The notes beneath the pieces were generated by a model. It ran no database searches. It was not told the origin of the DNA and worked only from the letters and a program-made list of their open reading frames with translations. From assembly GCA_030617085.1 (NCBI GenBank), contig JAUWWB010000055.1, positions 1-6,744 on the forward strand: 6,744 nucleotides of DNA, in the 5' to 3' direction. Of this stretch, positions 1-5,030 are shown piece after piece. How positions within the stretch are numbered: position 1 is the first letter of the stretch; each line of letters opens with the position of its first letter. The stretch comes from Candidatus Omnitrophota bacterium (GTDB lineage Bacteria; Omnitrophota; Gorgyraeia; Tantalellales; Tantalellaceae). The translations under genes were made by a program, and so were the position numbers.

Positions 1-3
1 ATG

Positions 4-35
4 AAATGTAGGGGCAGGCCCCTGTGCCTGCCCTT
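4..35 (+). repeat. Dispersed GC-rich hairpin repeat, copy 1
   Basis: The core reads GGGCAGGC, then a 6-nt loop CCCTGT, then GCCTGCCC, so it can fold as an 8-bp hairpin. All 32 bases are identical to the reverse complement of copy 3 at 2133-2164, including the left flank AAATGTAG. It lies beyond the permease stop codon and overlaps no supported gene. No T-tract follows on the transcribed minus strand, so it is not a classical terminator, though it could protect the 3' end of the mRNA. It resembles REP-like intergenic elements; that class assignment is inference. Confidence 0.8.
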
Positions 36-59
36 GCCTTGCGAAGCGCTGTCGACGAC

Positions 60-83
60 GGGCAGGCCCCTGTGCCTGCCCTT
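60..83 (+). repeat. Dispersed GC-rich hairpin repeat, copy 2
   Basis: The 24-bp core is identical to copy 1 and in the same orientation, 48 bp further on. The 24-nt spacer at 36-59 contains GTCGAC. The sequence after the core (84-91, TAGCCTGC) matches the right flank of copy 3 apart from one extra T. Copies 1 and 2 together therefore look like one element whose core was tandemly duplicated: left flank, core, spacer, core, right flank. It ends 10 nt from the permease stop codon, so its hairpin would sit in the permease mRNA 3' end. Confidence 0.8.
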
Positions 84-93
84 TAGCCTGCGA

Positions 94-1143
94 TTACATT
101 TTGTGCGGGGCGTGGAAACGGGCTTTAACTAAGTTGAATATGATAAGGGCGATGAGGATCACGCTTGCGGCGGTTCCTACCGGGCCGGGGACGATCTCGC
201 GGTGAGGCAATATATAGCGGACAAGCTCCGCCTCGTAAAAATACATGTAGACCCTGTCCAGTAGCAGACCTAAAGCTATGCTGCTGAAAGCGATCGAACC
301 TAAATATATCGCGAGCGCTTTACGCCCCATGCTTTTCGCGACGAACATCATGGTAACGACATTGGTCGCGGGCCCCGCCACGAGGAAGACGAAAGCGGCC
401 CCCGGGTTCATGCCTTTCAGCATGAACGCGGCGGCTATCGGTATGGACGCGGTCGCGCACACATACATCGGTATGCCCACGAGCAACATGACGAACATCG
501 CCGTCAGCCCGGAGCCCAGATACGTCTCGATGAAACCTTCGGGCAGGAAATAGGCTATTATCCCGCCGATAAGGACGCCTATCACGAGCGGCGCGCCGGT
601 GTCTTCCAAAAGATCGATGAACGCGTAACTGAACACGCCTTTTATCTTCCGCAAGGCCCCGTGGGAATGGGCTTTTTCGTCATGGCACAGTTTACACGCG
701 CGCATGCCCCCCGGCGTCCCGGGAAACTCTTCCTTAATAAGAAAGTTGGCGGCTATCCCCGAAAGCACACCCGTCACGAACGAGGCTATCACCCTGTAAA
801 CCGTAAAGAGCCCGCCCAGCAGCGAGTACGTCGCCAGGATGGAATCCACGCCCGTCGTGGGAGTGGAAATAAGAAAAGAGAGCACGGACCCCCTGCTCGC
901 CCCTTCCCTCCGCAGGGACACCGCGGCCGGGATGACCGAACAGGAACAGAGAGGGAGCGGGATGCCGAACAGCGAAGCCTTGATAACCGAGAAAAAACTG
1001 CTCCTGCCGAGATGCCTCCTTACCGTCTCGGCGTCGATAAAAATATGAAGGATCCCGGCGAAGAAAAACCCGAACAGAAGATACGGGGACATCCTGTTAA
1101 ATAAGAGGTATGATTCTTTTAGTATGCCGGTGAGTATGCTCAT
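94..1143 (-). CDS. SO_0444-type permease, probable Cu/Zn (or arsenical) efflux
   Basis: A polytopic inner-membrane protein of 349 residues, matching the DUF318/UPF0718 permease family that includes SO_0444 copper/zinc exporters and ArsP-like arsenical exporters. The N-terminal membrane half holds a Cys-x-Cys motif (PLPLCSCSVIP, Cys66 and Cys68) and an STPTTGVDS segment near residues 93-101. A soluble loop near 140-168 carries Cys150-x2-Cys153-His154 plus His159 and His161, a likely metal-binding patch. The second half repeats the topology, with GIPMYVCATASIP (Cys229) and AGPATN near 256-261. Length is normal for the family. The ATG sits 6 nt after the reductase stop codon without a recognisable Shine-Dalgarno site, so translation probably depends on coupling to the upstream gene. 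The family is fairly sure; the exported ion is inferred from the Cys/His residues and cannot be fixed here. Confidence 0.85.
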   Translation of the reverse strand: MSILTGILKESYLLFNRMSPYLLFGFFFAGILHIFIDAETVRRHLGRSSFFSVIKASLFGIPLPLCSCSVIPAAVSLRREGASRGSVLSFLISTPTTGVDSILATYSLLGGLFTVYRVIASFVTGVLSGIAANFLIKEEFPGTPGGMRACKLCHDEKAHSHGALRKIKGVFSYAFIDLLEDTGAPLVIGVLIGGIIAYFLPEGFIETYLGSGLTAMFVMLLVGIPMYVCATASIPIAAAFMLKGMNPGAAFVFLVAGPATNVVTMMFVAKSMGRKALAIYLGSIAFSSIALGLLLDRVYMYFYEAELVRYILPHREIVPGPVGTAASVILIALIIFNLVKARFHAPHKM

Positions 1144-1149
1144 TGTTCG

Positions 1150-2097
1150 TTACGCGTCTTGCGCGCGACTGTTTATCCCCATCTTCTGTCTTGCTAAATA
1201 TCCGAACGCCTTGAGGGACGCTTTCGCGCCTTCGCCAGCGGCTATTATTATCTGCTTCTCTATCACGTTTGTCACGTCGCCGGAGGCGAAGACGCCCGGG
1301 ATATTCGTCTCCGTCTGGCAGTTCACCAGTATCTCGCCGAGCTCGTTCTTGTCCACCTCAGGCGCGAGCTCGGAATTGGGGATGAGCCCTATCTCCACGA
1401 AAACCCCCTGCACGGGCAGCGTCCCCGTTTTACCGTCGGTCTTTACCCTTATCCCTTCGACAAAGCTCTCGCCGATCACTTCAACAACCTGGGAGCTGTT
1501 AAGTACCGTCACCTTGTCATTAGCGATGACTTTTTCGCGCATTATGGCATCGCCGCCGAGCTCGGGGTTGATGTTAACAACATAAACGTGCTTCGCTATC
1601 TTCATCAGCTGCATGGCCGCGTCCAGGGCCGAATTGCCGCCGCCTATGACGGCAACATCCTTCTCCGCAAAAAGCGGACCGTCACAGGTAGCGCAATAAG
1701 TAAGCCCCCTATTCTTGAATTCCTTCTCACCCGGAACGGCCAGCTCCCTTGACCTCTTGCCCGAAGCGATTATAGCCGTCCTGGCCGTGTATTCACCCTT
1801 TGCAGTCCTGATCCGGACCGCATCGCCCTCTCTACGCAGTTCCTCTACCGCTTCGTTCTCCCTTACCTCGACATTGTATTTCCTGACGTGCTCCTCGAAT
1901 TTAGCGGCCAGCTCCGGTCCGGTTATGAACTGGTATCCCGTGTAGTTCTCGATATCACCGCTCCACGCCGCCTGTCCGCCTACATCTATCGTAAGGACAA
2001 GGCATTCCACCCCTTTACGGGCAGCGTAAACCGCCGCCGTTATCCCCGCCGGCCCGGCTCCGATTATGATCAGTTCGTATATTTTGTTTCTATTCAT
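1150..2097 (-). CDS. Thioredoxin reductase-like flavoprotein, AhpF C-terminal type
   Basis: A cytosolic FAD-dependent disulfide reductase of 315 residues, the usual low-molecular-weight thioredoxin reductase length. In order it has: an FAD-binding GAGPAG (13-18); the redox pair Cys135-Ala-Thr-Cys138; a pyridine-nucleotide fold GGGNSA (152-157); and the C-terminal FAD signature FASGDVTN (270-277). Where NADPH-dependent enzymes carry HRRxxxR, this protein has NINPELGGD (175-183). That stretch, the GVFVEIGLIPN segment (231-241) and the KQIIIAAGEGAKAS tail (281-294) resemble the C-terminal domain of AhpF, which uses NADH. NADH dependence is therefore likely, but inferred. The AhpF N-terminal thioredoxin-like domains are absent, so a separate partner must take the electrons. 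Start chosen because AAAGGTG lies 5 nt upstream. It precedes the permease by 6 nt. A generic automated call would be trxB. Confidence 0.88.
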   Translation of the reverse strand: MNRNKIYELIIIGAGPAGITAAVYAARKGVECLVLTIDVGGQAAWSGDIENYTGYQFITGPELAAKFEEHVRKYNVEVRENEAVEELRREGDAVRIRTAKGEYTARTAIIASGKRSRELAVPGEKEFKNRGLTYCATCDGPLFAEKDVAVIGGGNSALDAAMQLMKIAKHVYVVNINPELGGDAIMREKVIANDKVTVLNSSQVVEVIGESFVEGIRVKTDGKTGTLPVQGVFVEIGLIPNSELAPEVDKNELGEILVNCQTETNIPGVFASGDVTNVIEKQIIIAAGEGAKASLKAFGYLARQKMGINSRAQDA

Positions 2098-2102
2098 GCT
2101 TT

Positions 2103-2109
2103 CACCTTT
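2103..2109 (-). promoter_or_regulatory. Ribosome binding site of the reductase gene
   Basis: AAAGGTG on the minus strand, 5 nt before the ATG ending at 2097. It supports that start. Confidence 0.6.
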
Positions 2110-2132
2110 GTTCGCCGGCAGTGAAGCAGGCT

Positions 2133-2164
2133 AAGGGCAGGCACAGGGGCCTGCCCCTACATTT
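2133..2164 (-). repeat. Dispersed GC-rich hairpin repeat, copy 3 (inverted)
   Basis: Thirty-two bases on the minus strand are identical to copy 1 on the plus strand, and the next bases (2126-2132) match the right flank of copy 2 except for one base. It lies in the 98-nt gap between the tlpA-like stop codon and the reductase start. With copies 1-2 it forms a long-range inverted pair enclosing the reductase and permease genes. The hairpin (8-bp stem, 6-nt loop) would form in the mRNA between tlpA and the reductase gene and could separate their expression. No transposase lies nearby. Confidence 0.8.
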
Positions 2165-2168
2165 TTCT

Positions 2169-2189
2169 CCGAATTCCGAACTACGAAGT
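2169..2189 (+). repeat. Three degenerate 7-bp tandem units
   Basis: The plus strand reads CCGAATT, CCGAACT, ACGAAGT: three adjacent heptamers sharing CGAA at the same phase. They lie between the tlpA-like stop codon and hairpin repeat copy 3. A similar period-7 array (units containing CGnAAG) lies at 5010-5030. Three imperfect units is short, so chance cannot be excluded, but the second array with the same period and shared core makes a repeat family plausible. Confidence 0.45.
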
Positions 2190-2195
2190 AACGCT

Positions 2196-2705
2196 TCACA
2201 AAAGCTTCCGAATCACCGATTCGAACACCTGTTTGTCACGGTAACCCACATACTTTTCGACGATGCGGCCCTGGCGGTCGATCACGAATGTTGTGGGTAT
2301 GCCCCTGATGCCCCCGTAGGTGGCGGTTATCCGCTTGTCGCCTATCAGGACCGGATAGGTGAACCCGTGGGCCTCGACGAAAGGTTTCACTGCTGAGGCA
2401 CCTTCGCGGTCAAGGGCTATTCCGATAACCACGAGCCCCTCATCTTTATATTCCTCGTAAAGCTCCTGAAAATGGGGCAGTTCCCTCTTGCACGGCGGGC
2501 ACCACGTCGCCCAGAAATCCAGTATGACCACCTTGCCCCTTGTGTCGGCGAACCGGAAGGGCCGGCCCTCCAGGTCGTTCAGCGTGAAGTCCGGCGCGAC
2601 CGACTCACTGCCGCCGGAAGAGACCTGCCTCTGGCATGACAAGAGCCCCGCGCTGACGAACAATAACAAAATAAGAAAAACCCTCAAAAACCCTCCTTTA
2701 AACAT
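2196..2705 (-). CDS. TlpA/ResA-like thioredoxin-fold lipoprotein
   Basis: A predicted envelope thiol-disulfide oxidoreductase of 169 residues. Residues 1-23 form a lipoprotein signal peptide (basic start, hydrophobic core) ending in the lipobox Leu-Leu-Ser-Cys24. A Ser/Gly-rich linker leads to an AlkylHPR/TlpA domain from about residue 36 (VAPDFTLNDLEG). The active site is Trp68-Cys69-Pro-Pro-Cys72, and the cis-proline loop is GIPTTF with Pro137. Residues 90-140 contain the insert region typical of the TlpA/ResA group. It should be kept reduced by the membrane protein CcdA encoded just upstream, and may reduce cytochrome c apoproteins or other envelope disulfides. The client is unknown because no cytochrome maturation gene is visible. 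An in-frame GTG at 2708 lies only 2 nt from the ribosome site, so the ATG at 2705 is the better start. Membrane versus outer-membrane anchoring is not decidable. Confidence 0.9.
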   Translation of the reverse strand: MFKGGFLRVFLILLLFVSAGLLSCQRQVSSGGSESVAPDFTLNDLEGRPFRFADTRGKVVILDFWATWCPPCKRELPHFQELYEEYKDEGLVVIGIALDREGASAVKPFVEAHGFTYPVLIGDKRITATYGGIRGIPTTFVIDRQGRIVEKYVGYRDKQVFESVIRKLL

Positions 2706-2710
2706 CACAG

Positions 2711-2716
2711 CCCTCC
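2711..2716 (-). promoter_or_regulatory. tlpA-like ribosome site overlapping the ccdA stop codon
   Basis: GGAGGG on the minus strand begins on the last base of the ccdA TAG stop (2716-2718) and lies 5 nt before the ATG at 2705. This decides the ATG over the GTG at 2708 and implies translational coupling, giving balanced amounts of CcdA and its periplasmic partner. Confidence 0.75.
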
Positions 2717-3459
2717 TACTTTGAAAATTGGCTGAAAGACGTCGGAACGAAACGCATCAAGACACTCAGGTTGCCAAAAAACATTAGGCCGCCTATGAAT
2801 ATGAGAAGCAGGCCCGCTATGATCTCCCCCCACCGGATGAACCGTTTATAACGCTCAAGGAAACGCATGAACAGGCCCACGGCGCACCCGGTGATGATAA
2901 ACGGTATGCCGAGCCCCAGCGAATAGGCCGCCAGGAGGACCATGCCTCTGGTCAGCGTCTTCTGCGCGGCCGCCAGCGCGAGTATCCCCGCCAGGATCGG
3001 CCCGATACACGGGGTCCACCCGAAGCTGAAAGCGAACCCTACCAGAAAAGCGCTCAAAAGCCCGGGAGAGTGGTGCTTCAGGTGCAGGCGTTTCTCATAG
3101 TTGAGCCACCCGATCCTGAAGACCCCCGAAAGATGCAGCCCCAGCACCACGATCACTATCCCCGCCGCCCTGGTCAGCACCGTCATGTGGGCCGCCAGCA
3201 ATTTCCCGATAAAAGAAGCCGAAGCGCCCAGGGACACGAAGACAACCGAAAAGCCCGCGACAAAAGCTACGGAAGCCAGACCCGCCCTTCCAAGAACCTT
3301 CCTGTATCGCATCCCTTCCCGGAGCTCGTCCAGGGACACACCCGACAGGAACGATATGTACCCCGGTACAAGCGGCAGCACACACGGGGACAGGAAAGAA
3401 AGAACGCCCGCTAAAAAGGCAATACCAAAAGAAATACTGTCCATCGAAATATTACCCAT
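2716..3459 (-). CDS. ccdA: CcdA-family transmembrane thiol-electron transporter
   Basis: A 247-residue inner-membrane protein of the short DsbD/CcdA type, which carries reducing equivalents from cytosolic thioredoxin across the membrane to periplasmic thiol proteins. The two redox cysteines lie in the family motifs: Cys26 in FLSPCVLPLVPGY (22-34) and Cys151 in GWTPCIGP (147-154). About six hydrophobic segments are visible, with a basic loop near 115-130. The two halves give the internal pseudo-repeat expected of the family. The TlpA-like gene directly downstream is the natural electron acceptor. Start is uncertain: neither Met1 (3459) nor Met6 (3444) has a good Shine-Dalgarno site, and AAAGGA lies too far (about 19 nt) from Met1. 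This appears to be the first gene after the gdhA terminator. Confidence 0.92.
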   Translation of the reverse strand: MGNISMDSISFGIAFLAGVLSFLSPCVLPLVPGYISFLSGVSLDELREGMRYRKVLGRAGLASVAFVAGFSVVFVSLGASASFIGKLLAAHMTVLTRAAGIVIVVLGLHLSGVFRIGWLNYEKRLHLKHHSPGLLSAFLVGFAFSFGWTPCIGPILAGILALAAAQKTLTRGMVLLAAYSLGLGIPFIITGCAVGLFMRFLERYKRFIRWGEIIAGLLLIFIGGLMFFGNLSVLMRFVPTSFSQFSK

Positions 3460-3486
3460 GTATTTTTCTACGACACTTTCCTTTAA

Positions 3487-3492
3487 AGTATA
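3487..3492 (-). promoter_or_regulatory. Possible -10 element for ccdA
   Basis: The minus strand reads TATACT in an AT-rich stretch about 28 bases before the ccdA start, downstream of the gdhA terminator, where a new promoter is expected. No good -35 hexamer lies at 16-18 nt; TTGATA is present, but only 11 nt away. The call is weak and rests mainly on position. Confidence 0.3.
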
Positions 3493-3529
3493 TCATATTT
3501 CGATATCAAGAAAGAAAGTGAGGTAAATA

Positions 3530-3564
3530 AAAAGCGCCTGGAGCTTTAAGCTCCAGGCGCTTTT
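3530..3564 (-). terminator. Perfect-dyad intrinsic terminator after gdhA
   Basis: The arms AAAAGCGCCTGGAGC (3530-3544) and GCTCCAGGCGCTTTT (3550-3564) pair perfectly around a 5-nt loop. Read on the minus strand, the hairpin ends in TTTTTATTT and begins about 28 nt after the gdhA stop codon. It should end the nfn-gdhA transcript and insulate ccdA. The A/T ends are symmetric, but only four T follow on the plus strand, where no gene calls for it. Confidence 0.92.
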
Positions 3565-3592
3565 CAGGATGGCTCCACCGTTACTTCCGGGG

Positions 3593-4939
3593 CTACACAA
3601 TGCCCTGGGCCATCATTGCCCTGGCCACTTTCATAAAGCCGGCGATATTCGCGCCGTTGACCAGGTTACCCGGGGTGCCGTACTCTTCCGAAGCCGCTTT
3701 CGCGGAATGATGGATGTCCACCATGATCCTGTGAAGTTTTTCATCCACCTCTTCAAAACTCCAGGCGAGGCGCTGTGAATTCTGCGCCATCTCAAGACCC
3801 GAGGTAGCGACACCGCCGGCATTTGCGGCCTTACCGGGGCCGAAAGATACGTTGTTCTCCAGGAATACCTTCACCGCTTCGGGAGTACAGGGCATGTTGG
3901 CGCCCTCCGCTACGGCGATACATCCGTTCTTGACCAGAGTTTTTGCCGCGTCTTCGTCCAGTTCATTTTGCGTAGCAGAGGGAAGCGCGACATCGCACTC
4001 AACATTCCATATGCCCGCACAGCCTTCGGTATACTGTGCCGATTTATGCGCCTTTACGTATTCCTTTATACGTTTACGTTCTACTTCCTTGATCTGTTTG
4101 ATGGTGTCCAGGTTGATCCCATGGACGTCATGAACAAAACCGCCGGAGTCGGACATCGCCACTACTTTGGCCCCCAGCTGAGTGGCTTTCTGATGCGCGT
4201 AAATGGCCACATTCCCGGAACCTGATATCACGACGGATTTACCGGCAAAGGAGGTTTTCCGGTCTTTCAGCATCTCTTCACAGAAGTATACGCAGCCATA
4301 CCCGGTAGCTTCGGTCCGCACCAGAGAACCGCCGAAATCAAGCCCTTTGCCGGTCAGGATCCCGTTGAACAGCCCGGTAAGTTTTTTCCACTGGCCGAAC
4401 ATGTAACCAACCTCCCTGCCCCCGACGCCTATATCGCCCGCGGGGACATCGGTGTCCGCGCCGATATGCCGCTGAAGCTCGGTCATGAAACTCTGGCAGA
4501 ACCTCATCACTTCACTGTCAGATTTCCCCTTGGGATCGAAATCAGAACCGCCTTTGCCGCCGCCCATCATCAGGCCGGTTAAAGAGTTCTTGAATATCTG
4601 TTCAAAACCAAGAAATTTTATGATACCGAGGTAAACGGAAGGGTGAAACCGCAGGCCGCCTTTATACGGCCCCAGGGCCGAGTTAAACTGGACACGGAAG
4701 CCGCGGTTGACCCGCACCCCGCCTTTGTCATCCTGCCACGGGACCCTGAAGATGATCTGCCTTTCCGGTTCGACTATTCTCTCAAGTATCCCGGCTTCCT
4801 CGAACTCGGGGTGCTTTTTGAACACCGGCTTAAGCGATTCCAGCACCTCCAGGACCGCCTGGTGAAATTCCGCTTCTCCCGGGTTGCGTTTTCTTACTGT
4901 CTCTAACGCCCTTTCCACATAACCTGCCTGCATTGCCAT
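3593..4939 (-). CDS. gdhA: NADP-specific glutamate dehydrogenase
   Basis: A 448-residue cytosolic enzyme, the size of the hexameric E. coli-type GdhA, that reversibly aminates 2-oxoglutarate to glutamate. The N-terminal dimerisation region carries NPGEAEFHQAV (19-29) and VEPERQIIFRV. Substrate-site residues are visible in GPYKGGLRFHPS (Lys93), FEQIFKN (Gln114), MGGGKGGSDFDPKGKS (Lys129) and PAGDIGVGGREVG (Asp169). The Rossmann domain starts at SGSGNVA (239-245), with MSDSGG at 262-267, the pattern of NADP-specific members. GPGKAANAGGVATSGLEM near the C-terminal third is also typical. Start: the ATG at 4939 has GGAGGT 7 nt upstream; an ATG at 4933 with GGAGG 6 nt upstream is also possible; the longer start at 4954 has no ribosome site. 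It follows the Nfn large-subunit gene by 85 nt, which suggests a shared NADPH economy. Confidence 0.97.
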   Translation of the reverse strand: MAMQAGYVERALETVRKRNPGEAEFHQAVLEVLESLKPVFKKHPEFEEAGILERIVEPERQIIFRVPWQDDKGGVRVNRGFRVQFNSALGPYKGGLRFHPSVYLGIIKFLGFEQIFKNSLTGLMMGGGKGGSDFDPKGKSDSEVMRFCQSFMTELQRHIGADTDVPAGDIGVGGREVGYMFGQWKKLTGLFNGILTGKGLDFGGSLVRTEATGYGCVYFCEEMLKDRKTSFAGKSVVISGSGNVAIYAHQKATQLGAKVVAMSDSGGFVHDVHGINLDTIKQIKEVERKRIKEYVKAHKSAQYTEGCAGIWNVECDVALPSATQNELDEDAAKTLVKNGCIAVAEGANMPCTPEAVKVFLENNVSFGPGKAANAGGVATSGLEMAQNSQRLAWSFEEVDEKLHRIMVDIHHSAKAASEEYGTPGNLVNGANIAGFMKVARAMMAQGIV

Positions 4940-4952
4940 CCTCCGCACCTCC
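4940..4952 (-). promoter_or_regulatory. Double Shine-Dalgarno site before gdhA
   Basis: The minus strand has GGAGGT (4947-4952) and GGAGG (4940-4944) in series. The first suits the ATG at 4939 (7-nt spacing) and the second the ATG at 4933 (6-nt spacing). Both argue against the upstream ATG at 4954. A strong site fits an abundant enzyme. Confidence 0.7.
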
Positions 4953-4961
4953 ATTTTAAAT

Positions 4962-4969
4962 TAACGTTA
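4962..4969. promoter_or_regulatory. Short palindrome upstream of gdhA
   Basis: TAACGTTA is a perfect 8-bp palindrome in the gap between nfnB and gdhA, 10 nt before the ribosome site. It could be half of an operator, but so short a dyad is expected by chance, and no convincing -35/-10 pair accompanies it. Confidence 0.15.
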
Positions 4970-5009
4970 CACGATACATCCAGCGCTCACATCTCAAATC
5001 TTCCTCTAA

Positions 5010-5030
5010 CTTGCGACTTACGGCTTACGA
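5010..5030 (+). repeat. Three degenerate 7-bp tandem units across the nfnB 3' end
   Basis: The plus strand reads CTTGCGA, CTTACGG, CTTACGA; the minus strand is TCGTAAG, CCGTAAG, TCGCAAG. The third unit supplies the nfnB TAA stop codon (5025-5027) and its final serine codon, so the repeat overlaps the coding end. It shares period and a CGnAAG core with the array at 2169-2189. It recalls the heptameric short tandem repeats described in cyanobacterial intergenic DNA, though the copy number is low. Confidence 0.5.

Noticed and set aside
11..83. CRISPR-like array from two identical repeats with a spacer
   Set aside because: Only two units occur, the third copy is over 2 kb away and inverted, and the repeat is itself flanked by related non-spacer sequence. 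No cas gene is present.
12..83. Intrinsic terminator after the permease
   Set aside because: The hairpins are strong, but neither is followed by a T-tract on the minus strand.
661..1104. Plus-strand open frame of 147 codons
   Set aside because: It lies antisense within the permease, whose family motifs are clear; its translation is Arg/Pro-rich and resembles no family, as expected of a shadow frame.
2121..2396. Plus-strand open frame over the tlpA-reductase gap
   Set aside because: It covers repeat DNA and the antisense of tlpA, shows no family features, and has no convincing ribosome site.
4940..4954. Longer gdhA start at 4954
   Set aside because: No ribosome site precedes it, while two good ones precede the ATGs at 4939 and 4933.
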